This document shows positions 23,501 to 38,000 of a stretch of 64,000 nucleotides of DNA, piece after piece. The stretch is taken from NCBI GenBank assembly GCA_028622995.1, contig JAJQJQ010000006.1, positions 4,774,001-4,838,000 on the forward strand, in the 5' to 3' direction. The first letter of the stretch is position 1. Each line of letters starts with the position of its first letter. This DNA is from Panagrolaimus kolymaensis. Its lineage: Eukaryota > Nematoda > Chromadorea > Rhabditida > Panagrolaimidae. Both the position numbers and the translations under genes were made by a program. Under the pieces are notes generated by a model. It ran no database searches, was not told where the DNA came from, and saw nothing but the letters and a program-made list of their open reading frames with translations.

Positions 23501-26500
23501 TGAAAGGTTGGTGGTTGCTGGAAGGAGGGAGCCATTTTGAAAAATGAAAAAAATAAATGAATGAATCGCTTCTTAAACGACGACCATCAATTTATTTTAT
23601 TTTTTTAAAGAAATTTTTTTATTTGCCTCTTTAACCAATATTTTTTTTGTCTGTCGTAATAAAAAAACGTTTTTTTTATATTTCGGTAACCGGAAATCTC
23701 TCACTTGAATGTTGCGAAGTTTTAAAGACGCTCTGCTCTCTTCGCTCTGTCAAAATTTTTTTTTACGTCTCGACTTTTTTTTTGCAAATAAAAAACAAAC
23801 GTTCACTTTGATTTTTCGATTGTTAAACAATTTTATGTTTTTAGATTTTTTCTTTTAAGGCGTTCCTTTTTCTTCGGGTCATAAAAAATGAAAAATGTTT
23901 ATTCTGCACGCCTTAAGTTTTGGTACCATCAAAACTTTGATCTCAAATACAATGATGGTTGACTTTTATGTTTTTTAATTTATGCATTCATAAACTTTTA
24001 ATTTGCCTTTTTAAGTCTCTATCGATGCCGTGATTATTTTATTTTTGCTTGGTATTTTACCATTTAACCTTCATTACTGTACTTTGTTACCCATTGTTTT
24101 TTTTTCATTTCAAAGTAATAGATTTTGAAAAACTCACTCTCTCTTTCTTCTTTTTTTTTTTTCTAGCCTCACACTTGATGGCTCTCGCTCAAATAATGAA
24201 AAAAAATCTTGGCAAATGTTTACCCTCACGTCACACACGTCCTCAAAAAAGCAGGCACAGCCAGCAAAAAAAAAATCACAGACTTACAAAGAAAAAAAAG
24301 AACCACAAGCCTTTATTCTCACCCTAAGAAGACGTAGAAAAAAAAACTTCTTCAATCAAAAAAAATCAGCCGTTTTTCTACGCAAAAAAAAAAGAAAAAG
24401 AAAAAATATTGGGCAAGCAGAAAAGAGGGTCTCTTGGCTGCTGCTGCTTTTTTTTTATTGTGGACTAACAAAAAATATGTGAATAAGTACAGGAACGCGT
24501 CGAAGAGGAGAAAAAAAATGAAAAGGTTCACCTCCTCATCATCATCTTTTCCATCCATTCCATCGTGTGTTGTCTGGGTTCCCTTCCTCAGTAGACGTTT
24601 GGCTCGCATTCAAAATTTAACAACAAAACAATTCCACCACCATATTTTCTGATGACAGTCGACTGACTGGTCGCTGCAATCATTTTTCTCCTTCATCAAC
24701 GAAAAAAAATATATTTTTTAATATTTGCGCAGGTGCGCCGGCTTTCTTGCTGCCCAAGTATGAGAGAGAGATATATTTCTTCTGTCTCATTGGTGAAAGA
24801 AAAAAAAAAGACTTGACCCTAAGAATTTTTTCTGAAATCAAAAAAATATCTTTAACGTTGTTTGTTTCTGCAAAGGTGAATAAAAAAATGATCGGATTTT
24901 TTTGCAAAGATTCCAAGTTTGTTTGCAAGTACCTTTTTTGCGTTTCCTTCCTTGTTTTTTTGTCGTGATCTTGATTCGCGGTTTGATAATTCCTTGATTT
25001 TATTAAAGTAGCTTTAAAATTGCGTAATTTTAAAATTTTTCAGATTAAATTAATTACAATATAATTATACTTTCATTAATGGGAATGGATATCTTCTTTT
25101 TAAATGATGATTCTAGCCTTTTTTTAAATCATTCGATGATCATGCGACCATGGAACTTTTTAATCATTTTTGTTACCCTCTCTTTCTTTATCCAAAATAT
25201 TTATTTCTTTTCAAAGATTTGAGAGTCTTTTTTGACTACATACGGCAAATCAACGATAACTAACTTCTTCATTCTTTCTTTTTTATTTATTTCTCGATCG
25301 AAGAAATCTCTCTCTCGCGCAGCCACTAGACAGCTCAAAATCTCTTTTAATTTTTTTATAATATATTATTTGATGACGATTTTGAATCTTGAGAGAATAG
25401 TTTTATTATATTTGTGAGGGAGAAAAGGGGCGCGTGCGAACTAATTGAGTTCAATTTTTTTGTATGCACGATCCATTCCGAAATTATTTTTCTTGCAAAA
25501 CTTTTTTTCTTTGCAAAGTCTTGGCTGCTGCTGTTTCATTATTTTCGATTCTCGTTTTCTTTTCTTTTTTAATTTAATGAAAGCGCTAAATTATTAGCTT
25601 AAATATTTGATCTTTTGTTACTTTTGTTATATATTTTTTTATAGTCACAAAAGTTACCGCGTGATTTTCTAGAAAGATCTCTTCCGGTTTTGTATTACAT
25701 GAAAAAAAATTATATGTTCAGCTTTTAATAATGGTTCTTCTGTCCTAGATTTTTGTCATTTTTTATTGTAACAAAAAAGAAAGAAGCATGTTTATTTATT
25801 TTTATTTTTCTTTCCATGCATGATAAATGAAATCCTTAAAAAACAATTAATTTCATCCTTCCTTTTTTATGAAACCAAACCATTTCTTTGCGCAACCATT
25901 TTTTTGTTGTTGGTTGTTTGTTGCAAAGCCTAAGGCGGTTTACTTTTGCCCCCATTTTTTTTTCTCTTTCCTTTTATATATTTTTTTTATTGTCCACTAG
26001 CATTCGTTCGATCTATCTATTTTAGCTGGCAGCAGCTGGCGGCAATGAATTAAAGAATTTTTTTATTTTTTTATTTTTTTTGTGTGTGTGAATAATCTTC
26101 ATCCTTAGATGACTATGTATTTTTTACTTCTTCATTTTTTAATGTTTTTATTTCTTTTGCCAAGAATAAAAAAACAACTCCTGTCGACACGGCAAATTGC
26201 CAGCCAACCCAGCTTCGAGTTCGAGAAGAAGAAAAAAAAATGAAGATGTGCCGGCTGCCTCCAATTCTTTTATTCGCGCAGATTTTGTGCCAAAATTGAG
26301 AGTCACGGCAATATTTCTTCCTTTTTAAAAAAATTTTCTTTTCATCTTCTTTTGAATACATACTTTACTTGCTTCGTTTTTTCTTTTGTTAAAATTTCTT
26401 ATTTATTAGTCTCATTTTTTTACTTTTAAAAAGTAATAATTTATCGCCCAAATAATTTCATTCGTTGCTTGGCATTAAATTATAGAAAACCTTGACGCCC

Positions 26501-29500
26501 TTGATTATTTGGAAAAAAAATATTTTTGGCTAAAGTAAATTTTGGTATTTGGAAAAATATCAAATTTTTTTATTACTTTTTTTGTTACTGTTTTGTAAAA
26601 AAATTTATTCCCCGTTAATTTTATTTTATTTCATGAACACTTCACCTCGATTATACATACACTACCGTTCCTTGGATTATAATTCATTTTTTTTCATCCG
26701 TTCTATCGGAAGCCTTTGTATTTCCGTTCATCCAACAAACAATACTCTCTACCTCTCTCTCTCATAAAAATTATGATGATGACCGTTTAAGTGAGTGTAT
26801 TTCATTGGTTGGCTAATCCCTCCATCCATTTTTCCAATATATTTTTTTCGTATTGTATTTTGTTTTTGCCATTATTATTTTTTGGACCTTTTTTGAATTG
26901 TAAATGATGCTGATGATGATCAAAAACACTTTTTATTTCTGTCTCTCTTTTTTTCTCGCTTGCTTTGATTCTATTGTATTCTTCCTTGTTTTTAAAATCA
27001 AAGTCGGCAATATAATATAGTTTTTTACACACACTTTTCCCATATTTTTTGCTGCGAAGATCATCTTTCATTATATATTTTTTATTTTTATTTCTTTATT
27101 ATTATTTGCGAACACGTGCTTTTTGGGTTTATTTTGGATGATCCCAAATATATCATTTTCTAATTCGGGAAATGCATGTTTCAACAACAAATTTGTTCAG
27201 ATCGCGCGAAAATAAAATGTATCGAAAAGAGGTGATGTATGTTTCTAAAAGCGAAGCAGCTGAAGAAGAAGCAGTCATCAGACTCAATGATGATGATGAT
27301 GATGTTTGCAAGAGTGAGAGAGTCCGAGAAGAAAGAATCTTTTCCCAATGAGTTGATGAAAGCAACAAAAAAATGAAAAAGCATCGATGGTTTTTTTTGT
27401 TTTGTTTGTTAAGCTGCATGTAATTGCAAATTGTGAACAGAAGCAAGCCTAGTAAAAGCAATAGTTAACTACCGCTTCTTCCCTTTTCTTCTTCTTGTTC
27501 TTACACTTCGTTTTTTCATCTCTCATTTATGTACTACTACTATTGGGACAAGTCTGCTGAATATATATACATTAAAGGTTTTTTTAAAAATCGTGTTTTG
27601 CTTTGAAAATTTTTTGATTCTAACATTGTGTAAAAGCAGACACGATGAGCTTTATTACAAAAATTTAGAGGATAGGATTAATTTTTTGATTCAAGCTTTT
27701 TTATGAAGCAACGTGTTTATGTCTGTTCGGCATTTTATTAATAAGTATTGGAAGCCGTTAGTTATTTTTTGTTGTCATATTATTTTTCTTTTTTTCCTCG
27801 TGATCTGTTTTTTTTGTTGTGCTTCTCATTATTTGCCACACTGTTGATGTCTGTCTCCTTCTTACCATGTCTGCTGATTGTTTTTTTTTTGCACAAAAAT
27901 TAGTTTATTGTTTCCCATAGCTTGCTTGTAAGGATCAAAAAACATGTTAAAGACAAGACAAAAAAAAAATAAGCCATAGTTTTTTTCTTGTTAATATTCA
28001 GGGAAGATATTTATAAAAAAATTCCAGTGTAAAAAAAATTTTTTGATACTTTGTTTTTTATTTGAGGATATAAAAATGGCATAAAAAAAACGAGGAAATC
28101 TTCCGATCAAGCTGCTTTGATTTATTTCTTCCAACTTTTATATCTTTTTTCAATGTTTTTAGATGTTTAGCTTTGAAAGAAGAATAAAAAAATAGCAACA
28201 TTTTTTTACGTGATTTTTTTCAATAAAATTTTTTTTCGTCTTGTAAAAGTTTGTTGTATGGAAGATTTTTTTTTTCACATTGCCTGTCTATTTTTTTTTT
28301 CTTCGCGCAATCGTCTCAACAACACTCTTCTTTTTTTATCACCGAATAATGAAGAAAAAATGCTTCAGGCAAGCCTCATTAAAATAGCTGACGAGGCGAA
28401 GAAAAAAAAAGCAACAGACTGTAGTTAAGAGGAGAGAGGGAGAGCGATGAAGGATGAAAGAGGAGATGTTAGCTGCTTTTATGGAATGTGTCTGACGACA
28501 ATGTTTGATTGTTCGATCGTTCGATCGTTGTCGTCATCTTGAAAGAATGATGATTTCTTCGCTCACTTGACCGCTAGACTAACTAACTAACTAAGTACGA
28601 AACAGATGAGAACTATGTAATTTTGTTTTAAAGTAGTTGTTGGCTGAGATGGTCAAAAGGAACGTGTTTTAATGCATGGTGTTTGTCTACTTTTAAAATA
28701 GAGTTTTAGGTTTTACCGAAAATTGTGGTAAAGCTATGATGAAAGAATACGCTGCTTCTTCATTCATTAATTTTTTCAGTCTCATTAAAAACATATTATT
28801 TAATTTCAATATTTTTGGCAAAGACTGGCTGGCTGCTGCTACCAATAGACTCTTCTTATCATATTATTTTTACTTTCATTTTTGAGACACCTTAGTTTAA
28901 TGTCATTTTTTTCGTATCGGATCGTTTAACTTTCATAGCCAAAAAAGAATGTTGCGATTTTTTTTCACATTTCTATCTATGTTTGTCACGTCTTCACTAT
29001 GATTTCTGTATGCCTATTTATTCTATATTTTTGTTGGCTTGCTTGTATATGCTTCTTATCAATGTGTTTGCTTTTTCTTTTCATTGACTTTGATTTTATG
29101 TTGAATTGAAGGGGATTAGAAGTTGTTGTTGATTCTATCCTCTTTTTTTGACTTTCGTCCTTTCTTCCTACATGTCTCCAACTATAATAATGATAACACT
29201 AGTTTGACGACTGACAACAACTAACAGGAAAACTTTAAAAACAGTAGCACATATTTCATTGGCGCCATTCACCTTTCCCATTTTTATATTTTTTTGTTGT
29301 TGCTGATGCAGCAAAATTTCAAGAAAATAAAATGAAAAGATAAAGAAATCATTAAAATAACATTTGATTATTTGATGATTTTACATAAATACTGTAAAAT
29401 ACTTTTTTTTAAACTAATATAAAAATATGATTTTATTGCTATTTTTAGTCATAATGAATTGTCTGTCTCCCATCATGAATGTTTCCTACCATAATCCGAG

Positions 29501-31974
29501 ATAGTGTGTTTTTTCCTATTTTTTAATTACTTCTTTTTCATTTCTTTGTAATTTTTTTAAGTCTTGTCGTTTTTCCTTTAAAGTTTTTGTTGTGTTAATA
29601 TTTGATTTTTAATTTCCAATCAAAGCAGCAGCAATTTGTCGCAATATTTAAAATATATGAGACGTTAATCGCCTTGTTAACATTCCTTGAGGCAGCAGCT
29701 ATTTCATCGGTTCGCGCAGCAAAGAAAGAAGAAGAAAAGGTGAAAATGACTGATTGAACCCGGGACAAGCAAGTTTTTTTTTATTTTGCGGGTCGTCGTC
29801 TTCTTACTCCAGGGTGCGCAACATCATCGAAAAAGAAGGAGAAGAACAAAAACGGAACCCACTCAAAAAAAACTTTAGACGAGCGACTTCTGAGACTGCC
29901 TTTCTTGAAGAAGGATGGCGGCCTTGAGAATATGGAGGGGACAAATTTTTTTTTGTTTTAACCATTGATGGAATTTCACTTTTTTTGGACCAAAGTCCTT
30001 CAAGAATTATTATACCCTCTCTTTCTCTCCCTATATTGAAAGTTTTTTTGTTGGTTTGAATTTTTTTGGAAGATTTATTACTTCATTTATTTGATTACCC
30101 CTTCAATAATTTTTTTATTTAGTTGTGTTTCCGGGAAGATTTATTTTATTAGTAAAATGTCTGTAAAGAATAATTTTTTTTTGTAAAGAAAAAAATATGT
30201 TTTTGATTGATACAAAAAAATTCGTTTTCTTCTTTGCCATGTAATGCTGCTTGATTTTTGCTTCTTTGATGATGGTGGTGGCTCCAGACAGACGACGTTG
30301 ACTATGCTGATTCCCACGCGATAGTTTCTATCATTTGTGGTGGTGATGTGCCAGACAGTGCTTGCTCGATCGTCCTCGTCCGAAGATCGCTCACATTTTT
30401 TCTTTTTTTTACTGATGCTATTGTTCCGTAACTTTTTTTGGCACTTTTTGTTGTCTTTTTTTTCTCGCCTCCCTGCATTCTATCAATAACAAAAAAAATG
30501 TTTTGGTCTCTCTTTTTTTTCATTGAAAGAAAGACGACAGCAGAGAGCGATGATTGCAAAAAGCAGCTGCCTTGAGGGGATCCATCCTTTTTCTCTCTCT
30601 TCCCATTTTTTGTGCTGCCCCTCCTAATAGTATTAAGGGTGGAGTCGATAATACACGGTAGCTCCGCCTTGTCTGTCGTCTCGTCGTCATCATCGTCATT
30701 GCTGATTTTTTTTTCTAGTAGTCGCGTCGTCCAGCATCGCAATAATGTATTTGGTTTTTGTTTACGGCTGCCTTTATACTTGGTTAGTTAGTAGCCGTAG
30801 TAAGTAAGTATTGGCGTCGACAACGACAAACGATTGATGTTGATGATGGTGGTGCAACATCGAAACATCGAGGAGTGAACAGGAAGGCAACATAGCGATG
30901 GCGGCGGCTGTCGGCTATCCGTTTAAGCATCAAAAGTAAAAGAAGAAAATAGCAAAGGTTGAGAAAATTCCGAGATAACTGCAGATTTTGTCTACCTCCG
31001 CCCTTCTCTTTAAAAACACACAAAGCTACATTGAAACAGTTTGTCCTAGTCTGTCACTTTTTTTAAATAACAAAATGGATGGTCAGCGTTTTTTTTGTTG
31101 TTGTTGTCTGCCCATCGGTTGCGGCAATAGCTTTTTTCCCGGAAGCTTGGTTTTTCTTTTTTGCAAATTTCCGATTCCAATCATTTTTTGTTTTAAATGT
31201 TGTCGCCAGTCGTCTGCGGTTTTTGTGTTGTTTTTTTAAATACCTATAGAAAAAAATTCACAGACGAATATTTTTTTTTGTCTATTTTTATTTCCGTCTG
31301 ATTTTTTTGACTTAAATTCATTTCAATTTTAGGCGCCTTTAAAAACTAATTTGTTCTTTGTTTCTTTCTTTTTATTTTCTTTTTTAATCAGCTGTATTTT
31401 TTCTTTAAAAAACAGCCGCCGTCGTCCGCTATGATGGTGTACTTTTACGATTGCCATTTTTGGACGCTATTTTTTTTACGAACGCTGACTCGTTTTTTCG
31501 TCTTCTTTTATTCAATCAAAGTTTTGTTGCGAATCCGCAACATTTACTTCTGCTACTCCCTCGTCCAAATATTTTTGTGCCCTTATCTCCGATAAAAAAT
31601 TTTTGCTTTCATTTTTTATTTTTCGTGCCGGGTCGCGTTTTTAACTGTAATAATATATACATACATATTTCTTTCGTTTTTATTTTTTTCTTTGCAATGA
31701 TAATTCAATTAAATATATGTATGAAGAAAAAAAAAGATAATGATGAGACTCCAATATTCAATATTTCTTATATTTTCAGCGGAGAGAAAGCGCATTCAAG
31801 CCTTCTCATTAACTGTGCGTGCCACCGCTTTTATTTTTTTTTGTGGAGCAGCATCCAGAGGAGTTATTAAAGTATTTTCTTCATCAACAACAAATTTCCA
31901 TTATTTAATTTAATTTTATTCTATTTTGTTCCTCTTTTTTGAGGATTTATATTAAAAACAAAGCTGTCTCCGTG
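11529..31974. other. 20-kb gene-poor region of T/A runs
   Basis: No ORF here could be supported. The longer ones are made of Phe, Lys and Ser from homopolymers, start at TTG or GTG, or have no splice partners. The plus strand is visibly T-rich, with many runs of 6-12 T or A and CTT/TTC tracts. The same texture fills the 3.7-kb intron of the downstream Smaug-like gene, so part of this stretch may be 5' introns or regulatory DNA of that gene; this is inference. Small simple repeats occur: (ATG)6 at 27287, (TATC)4 at 19411 and (CATT)n near 16780. No tRNA, rRNA or spliced-leader RNA gene was recognised. Confidence 0.5.
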
Positions 31975-32074
31975 TTCTGAAAAGCGTATTATTGGAAATC
32001 ATCATCATAGCGGTGGTGGTGATTGTCCTGCTGCCGCGGTTGTTGATCCATCCTTGGTGGCGGCAACAACGACG

Positions 32075-35000
32075 ATGACACAATTATGTGAAAGCGATGC
32101 TATCGCTTCGTCATCTGCAGCTGTAGCAGAAGCTGCAGCACAAGTTACTGGAGTCCCTGGTTTTGTAGACGATATGTATTTTTTACGACATATTTTGGAT
32201 ATGAAACCGCTTTCATCAGAGGAAGATAATAATTTAGAAATTGTATGTCTAATTTTTAATTTTCATAATTCAAAATTTTATTTAAGTTAACAAGTCCAAA
32301 TTCCCCTCCAACTCCTCAAAGGACAAGGAGCAGACTCTTAGGTCATAGGCAATCCATGACTGGGTCATCTTCATTTTCATCCCAACAACCCACTTCTCCA
32401 TATTCCAGTCCTCCAATGTCCACATCTCCGAATGGATTTGGTTTATGCCATCCCGGAATGAAAGGTTTGTTGTTGTGCTTCATAATTTATTCATAAATGT
32501 CTGATTTTGAAATGTTTTGAAAACTACAAAACTTTAATTTAATGAAATCAGTTTTTTTTGTTGAAATTTTATTCAAAACTCGTCAGCTTTTCTATGAATT
32601 GTTTTATGAAAAAAAACTTTAAAGCTCATTTATTAAAATTGTTTGTCTAACATGATCTTGCCGAAAAATTAATCTTACCTAACACAAACTTTTTTCAACA
32701 CAAAATTTATTCTTGATTTAATTTTTTTCTTTAATGAGATATCCTTCCTTCTTTGTGTTCAATGCCAATCAATTGTCAACTTTTGTTCCATCAAATTTCT
32801 TTTTTTCTAAAATAAGAGTTTGTATTACTCTTGCCATGTGCTTGCTTACTTATTCATTCATTCGATCAACCGACCGACAGCTGACCATTGTCCACATTCT
32901 TTTCTTAATTTTGAGGAATGATTGTGGCATGTTTTTGAATTAAACATATCTATCTCTCGTAATGCAAGTCCATTGGCAATAAACCAGAATATATCTTTCA
33001 TTTGTGGAGTGTGTGTTTTTGTCACCACCTGACTGACTATTTTGTATCCATTTTCACTCTTTTTCTCCATCGTCATTTAGCTTAGTTTAGTCAGCTGTTA
33101 ACTTCTTTTGGTTTCAAATTTTAAAGAAAAGTCAATTTTTAAAGTAAAGGATTGCAGTAAAAAAATAGTAATGTACTTTTGAAAAAGATTTTTAACTACA
33201 AATGCAAAAAAATGCACTTTATTTAGAGATGATGGCAAGCAGTGATAAGCCACAACAATCTTTTCCATTCTTTTTTTTCTCTCGACAAATTCCACGTGAT
33301 TCGAACCAAATACATACAGCTGATTTGATTTGATTTTTTCGCCCATCCACCAAAATATTTTTTTGCTTGATAAACACATTTTTTCTTTGTAGCAGCAGAA
33401 GCATGAAAAAAAAAGCTAACCTTTTGGTTGGTAGACGGATGATTGTTTTTTGATTTTTTTAAGAGAAACATTTTATGGTTGTTTAAAAAAACGTTTAGGC
33501 AGAAGAAGAAAAAAACTGTCTGACTCTGATGTTTGCTTGCTCGCTTCTCAATTTTTTTCGTTTCGACCATAAAGCAATAACAGCAGTTTAGTTTGTTCGA
33601 GAAAAAAATAAATATGAGACAATGAGATAACCACATAGAAAGAAGGTGATAGAGAAAATGTTGCGATTTTTTTACGACGAGGGAGAAAAATGAAACAACT
33701 TTTTTTTTGCTGACGTGCAAAATGTAAAACAAGCGCAAAATTGTCTGTCTATGATAGAGTGAAAAAAAAGACTCAAAAATTAGTAGCCGTTTAACATCAT
33801 TGATAAAAAAAACTAAAAAAGCAATTAATAGAAAAAATAGTTAGGGTAGAAACTCATTTTATCATGATATCAAATATTCAGTACTTTCAAGAGCAATGGT
33901 CAAAGGTTTCAACTCGAAGAATTAAACATTGGTTATGATAAACTTCCATCGTTGATAAAAACTACAGTAAACATCTTTTTTAGTTGTTTTTCATTGCCGG
34001 ATATTTTTGATTCTCAATTAAAAAGAGACATCTCTCCCCAAAGAAAGATTAATGTGTTTTAAATCCAATATCCATTTATCTTTCTTGGATCTTATCGTCG
34101 TTCGTTCTCGTTGTTATTGTTTAACCTGATAAATAATTAGTATTTTTTTCCTCGTTATTACGAAGATTAGCAAGCGGCGTCATTTTCTTCCTCCTTCTAT
34201 GTTTTTTGTTGGTGGTGCCGGAACAACTGAAAAAAAATATATATAAAAAAGGGGGCGAAAGATGAATGGCCTTATTTTTTTGTTACAGATATGCCACAAG
34301 AAAACAGGTCCAAGATTGCAAAAAATAAATTTATGTCTATTCTGTGTTGTCTGTTGTCTGTGTAAAAACATATTTTCATTATTTTTTTCTTCAAAGAGTT
34401 TGTTGCGAAAAAATTTGTACAAACTTTTAACAAATAATATTTTTGTCATTGTGCTTTATAAGTTTTTTCCCGCCACTCTGGAAATAGACGAGGGTAGAAA
34501 AATCAAAAAGAAAAAGAATAAAAGCAATTTATCATTTCATTTTCTTTCCTTTCCTTCAAAGAAACGTTTATCATGCATTGAAATGGAGTGTTCATTTTTT
34601 TACGCCTATCAACATCGCTCATCTTATGTTATTTTTTCTTTGGGCCTTTTTTGTGTGTGAAAATTATGATAGGCAAAGCGAAAAAAATAGGACCCTCAGG
34701 CAAAGAAAAAAAATATAACAATGTATGTGTATGATAGGTTTACGATCAAACACATTGTCTGGAAAAAATAAATAAGTTTGTTTTATTGACTGTAAATTGT
34801 TTTAAAGTTCAAACAAAGAAAAGAGCATGATGGAGAAGTAGAAAAATAGGAAAAACATAAACACCATTGAAGAAATAATTTGTTTTCAATTATTTTTGGG
34901 GAAAAGGTGCTGGTTTTCTTACTGTAAACGATAGGGAAGTGTGGATGATTTGATTAAAATTTAGACAGACAATTGGTTGATGTCACTTAATAATAAGTTT

Positions 35001-38000
35001 CGCATGGTGTTTCCATATTTACATAATCCTCTCCACTTTTCTATAAACCTTTCATTTAACAAAGTTTTTTTCTTCATCGAAGCAAAACATATTATGCAAA
35101 TTACTTCACAAAGAAGATTAACAAAAATCTCTTCCGTTTTTTAATTCCCTTTTCACAGATACAGAAAACATAAAGAACTTTTTTATGTTCACTAAAAAAT
35201 TTTTTTATGCAATTACACTTTTCTTGAGTTATGTGTTACACATAAAAATGTATATCCTTTTTCTTGAATGGTGGTGGTTTTTTATCGTTCGGAAATCTCA
35301 AGACCAGACGTTTTTTTCGAAATATTTCTTTCACACAAGAGACTAATAAAATAAAATCATGATTAGACGACCTCACACAACAAGAATTTGTTTTTCTCAT
35401 TTAATCGAATTAAATTTTTTGGCTTTTCTTTATCTCGTCTGCTTATTTTTCTCTCTTGCAATCATCCTTTCGTATTGCATCGTAAAGTGGCTTGCTCGAC
35501 ATAAAAAAAAGAAAAAACATTTGGAAAAAAACATATTTTTCACAATTTCAAAGTTTATTATTGTATTCGCAGAGAAGCAATGGAAATTTTCTTTTGAAGC
35601 AAATGCACGTATGCTTTCTTTTTTTGCCATTAGGAAAGAAAAAAGTGTTGGTGGTAGACAAAGATAGAACAGTCAGTCTCTAATTTTGAAGCAGCCTTTT
35701 TTGAGAAAAAACCAACACACGCAGACATGAGGCGAACGGAAAAAACCATAGCCTTTCTCATTCATTGTTGGCATGCATTCAACGCTAGAACAAAACTGAT
35801 CAACAAAAAAATACGAGACATAGTAAGCAGCAGTCCATCACACATCGGCCATTTAGTGCCAGGCAACAGATTTTTTTTTCTTGAACATTGAGATGAAGAA
35901 AAAAAGTTGCAAAAAGCTGTGAATTTTGCCGCAAACAGGCGTCGTCTCACTCGATTTTTTTTTGTTTTGAAGGAAAAAAGAAAGGGAAAAATTTATTTTA
36001 AAAACATTGTTTTTTTGACACTTTTATACTTAATGAGGTTAATGAGAGTGAATGAAAACAAAGTTTTTCAAAGCTAACAAACATTTTTTTTAAAGCAGAC
36101 ATTTGTGAAAATACAAAAATTTATAATTGATTTGATAATCAAAAAAAGCAATTTTATTTTATTTTTAGATGTTCCAATTTGGCTTAAAACTTTACGATTA
36201 CATAAATATACTACTATGTTTCAAGATTTAACATATGATGAAATGATGAACTTAAATGAGAGGCAACTTGAATTAAGAAAAGTAACAAAAGGTGCAAGAA
36301 AAAAGATTTTACAAAGTCTTGAAAAATTGCGGGAACGAGTTTCAATATTAAAAAGCTTGGATAAAGTATGTTTTCCCCAATGTTTTTAGAGAGCTTTATA
36401 AATTAAATTTTTTTAGGTATTAAATGAGAATCTTGATGTCACAATTGTAATCAGCGAACTTCGAGCAATTTTAAATACTCCAATTTGCACATATAAACCA
36501 TTAATGGCTGAATTGCTTGAAGCCGAGACAGTGGATGGCCTTGATGTGTCTATAGATCAAATTTCTGAACAAGTAAGTAAAATGATGATCTTGGCTTGCC
36601 TAAAACCCACCATTTCTTCCCGTCAAAACATTTTTTTATTTCGAATAACGTGTAATTTTGTATTTACTTATCAACTGTTCAATTTGTACCTATTTTTTTT
36701 TGTATCTGTGTGTTATGTGCGAAAAACTTCAAACTACTACTTGCTCTCTCTTTTTTTGATTGTCCTTAATCGCTTTTTCTCGCTTAAAAACAATGTTTAT
36801 TTTTGCGCAAAGATTTTTGTAGTAAGCAGCACAAAAATCGAAAAACACAACTTTTTTTTCTTGTTCTTAAACCTAAGTTATTTGAGGGTTGATTATTATG
36901 GCAAATATTAGCTTCTTTACTTGGTCGAAGGAAGAAGAGAAAAAAGATGTTTCATTTTTGTGCTTGTGCTCCTTCGATTTTAAAGTGGAGGTAGCCTGCC
37001 TATTCGCTTGTTTTAAGATGATCGTTAAAAAGAAGCAATTCGCGCACTAAAACTGAACTAATATTAACTTTGTGTAAACACAATCTAACGACTTTATGAG
37101 TGAGAAAGAGAGGAAGAGAGAAAAAAAAGTAAAAAAAAAATTAAACAAGATGATTTGCGGCGTTTAAAGGGAACTTTTAAAAATTATAATTAATTTTTAT
37201 TATTTTATAGAATATTCCCGGTCACATAATTCATATCACATCGAGGTTTCATGAAATCCTATTTGATCATGGAAAAATTGTTGAACTTGAAGATGAATAT
37301 TTGTTGAGGTTGCTGCAAATTTATGAAAGAATTTGTTCTCATGAAGTAAGTCACATCACTACCGTAATATTTTTTGTGTGTCTCGGATTGTTTTGTAAAC
37401 AAATTTCTTTGGAAAGCTACCTTTTTAATGAATTTTCATTTTTGATCTCTTCTTTTACGTTGCTTTTTTTAATAAATACACTTTAGACAGAGATAAAAAA
37501 AACATTAAAACAAGACAAGATTAAACCTCAGAAAAAAAGCTTGCATTTTTTGCTTGCTTGCTACTCTTTTTTTACTGGTGTCGATTGTTTTTTTTTTTAA
37601 GTAATCGACATCTTGGCGCCGTCGGTCATAGTTTTTTATGCTTTTTTTTCTTCAAGACAAAAAATAATGATAGTAAAAAACTCATTACGAGCTTTTTTTT
37701 CAACATTTGATTGACACATAAAAAACATTAGGGAAAAATAAGAAGAAAAAAATAAAGAAAAGGCAAAGTCTTGGAACTTGGAATAAAGAAGGAAAGGTCT
37801 TTGCATGAAAATGGATGGTTTTTATCCATGCTTAATAAACGTTTTTTTTAGTCGTTTAATTCCAAACAACGAAATCAAGCATCACAATGGAAGCGAACTC
37901 TAAGGAAAATAGCGGTTGATAGAAATTTGTTACCATCTGGAAATCACGTTGGAGTTGGCTATGCTGGTTTTAAACGATATCAACAAAGAATGTCATCCTC

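Noticed and set aside
24049..24482. Overlapping Lys-rich and Phe-rich ORFs
   Set aside because: They arise from poly-A and poly-T tracts read in several frames.
28511..28526. Two GTTCGATC units forming a palindromic cluster
   Set aside because: Only two copies, with no adjacent feature to give them meaning.
29740..29775. tRNA B-box-like sequence on the minus strand (GGGTTCAATC)
   Set aside because: The flanking bases cannot form a T-stem and no A-box or acceptor stem is found at the right distance.
30302..30742. 146-codon minus-strand ORF, the longest or nearly so in the gene desert
   Set aside because: It starts at TTG, is Lys/Arg/Ser-rich without domain features, and has no convincing splice partners. 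It lies in a locally less AT-rich stretch, which makes long chance ORFs more likely.
33290..33315. Second tRNA-like GGTTCGAATC on the minus strand
   Set aside because: No paired T-stem or cloverleaf could be drawn around it.
33223..33738. 171-codon minus-strand ORF
   Set aside because: It lies inside the long intron of the Smaug-like gene and is made of Phe/Lys/Ser runs, so it is probably chance.
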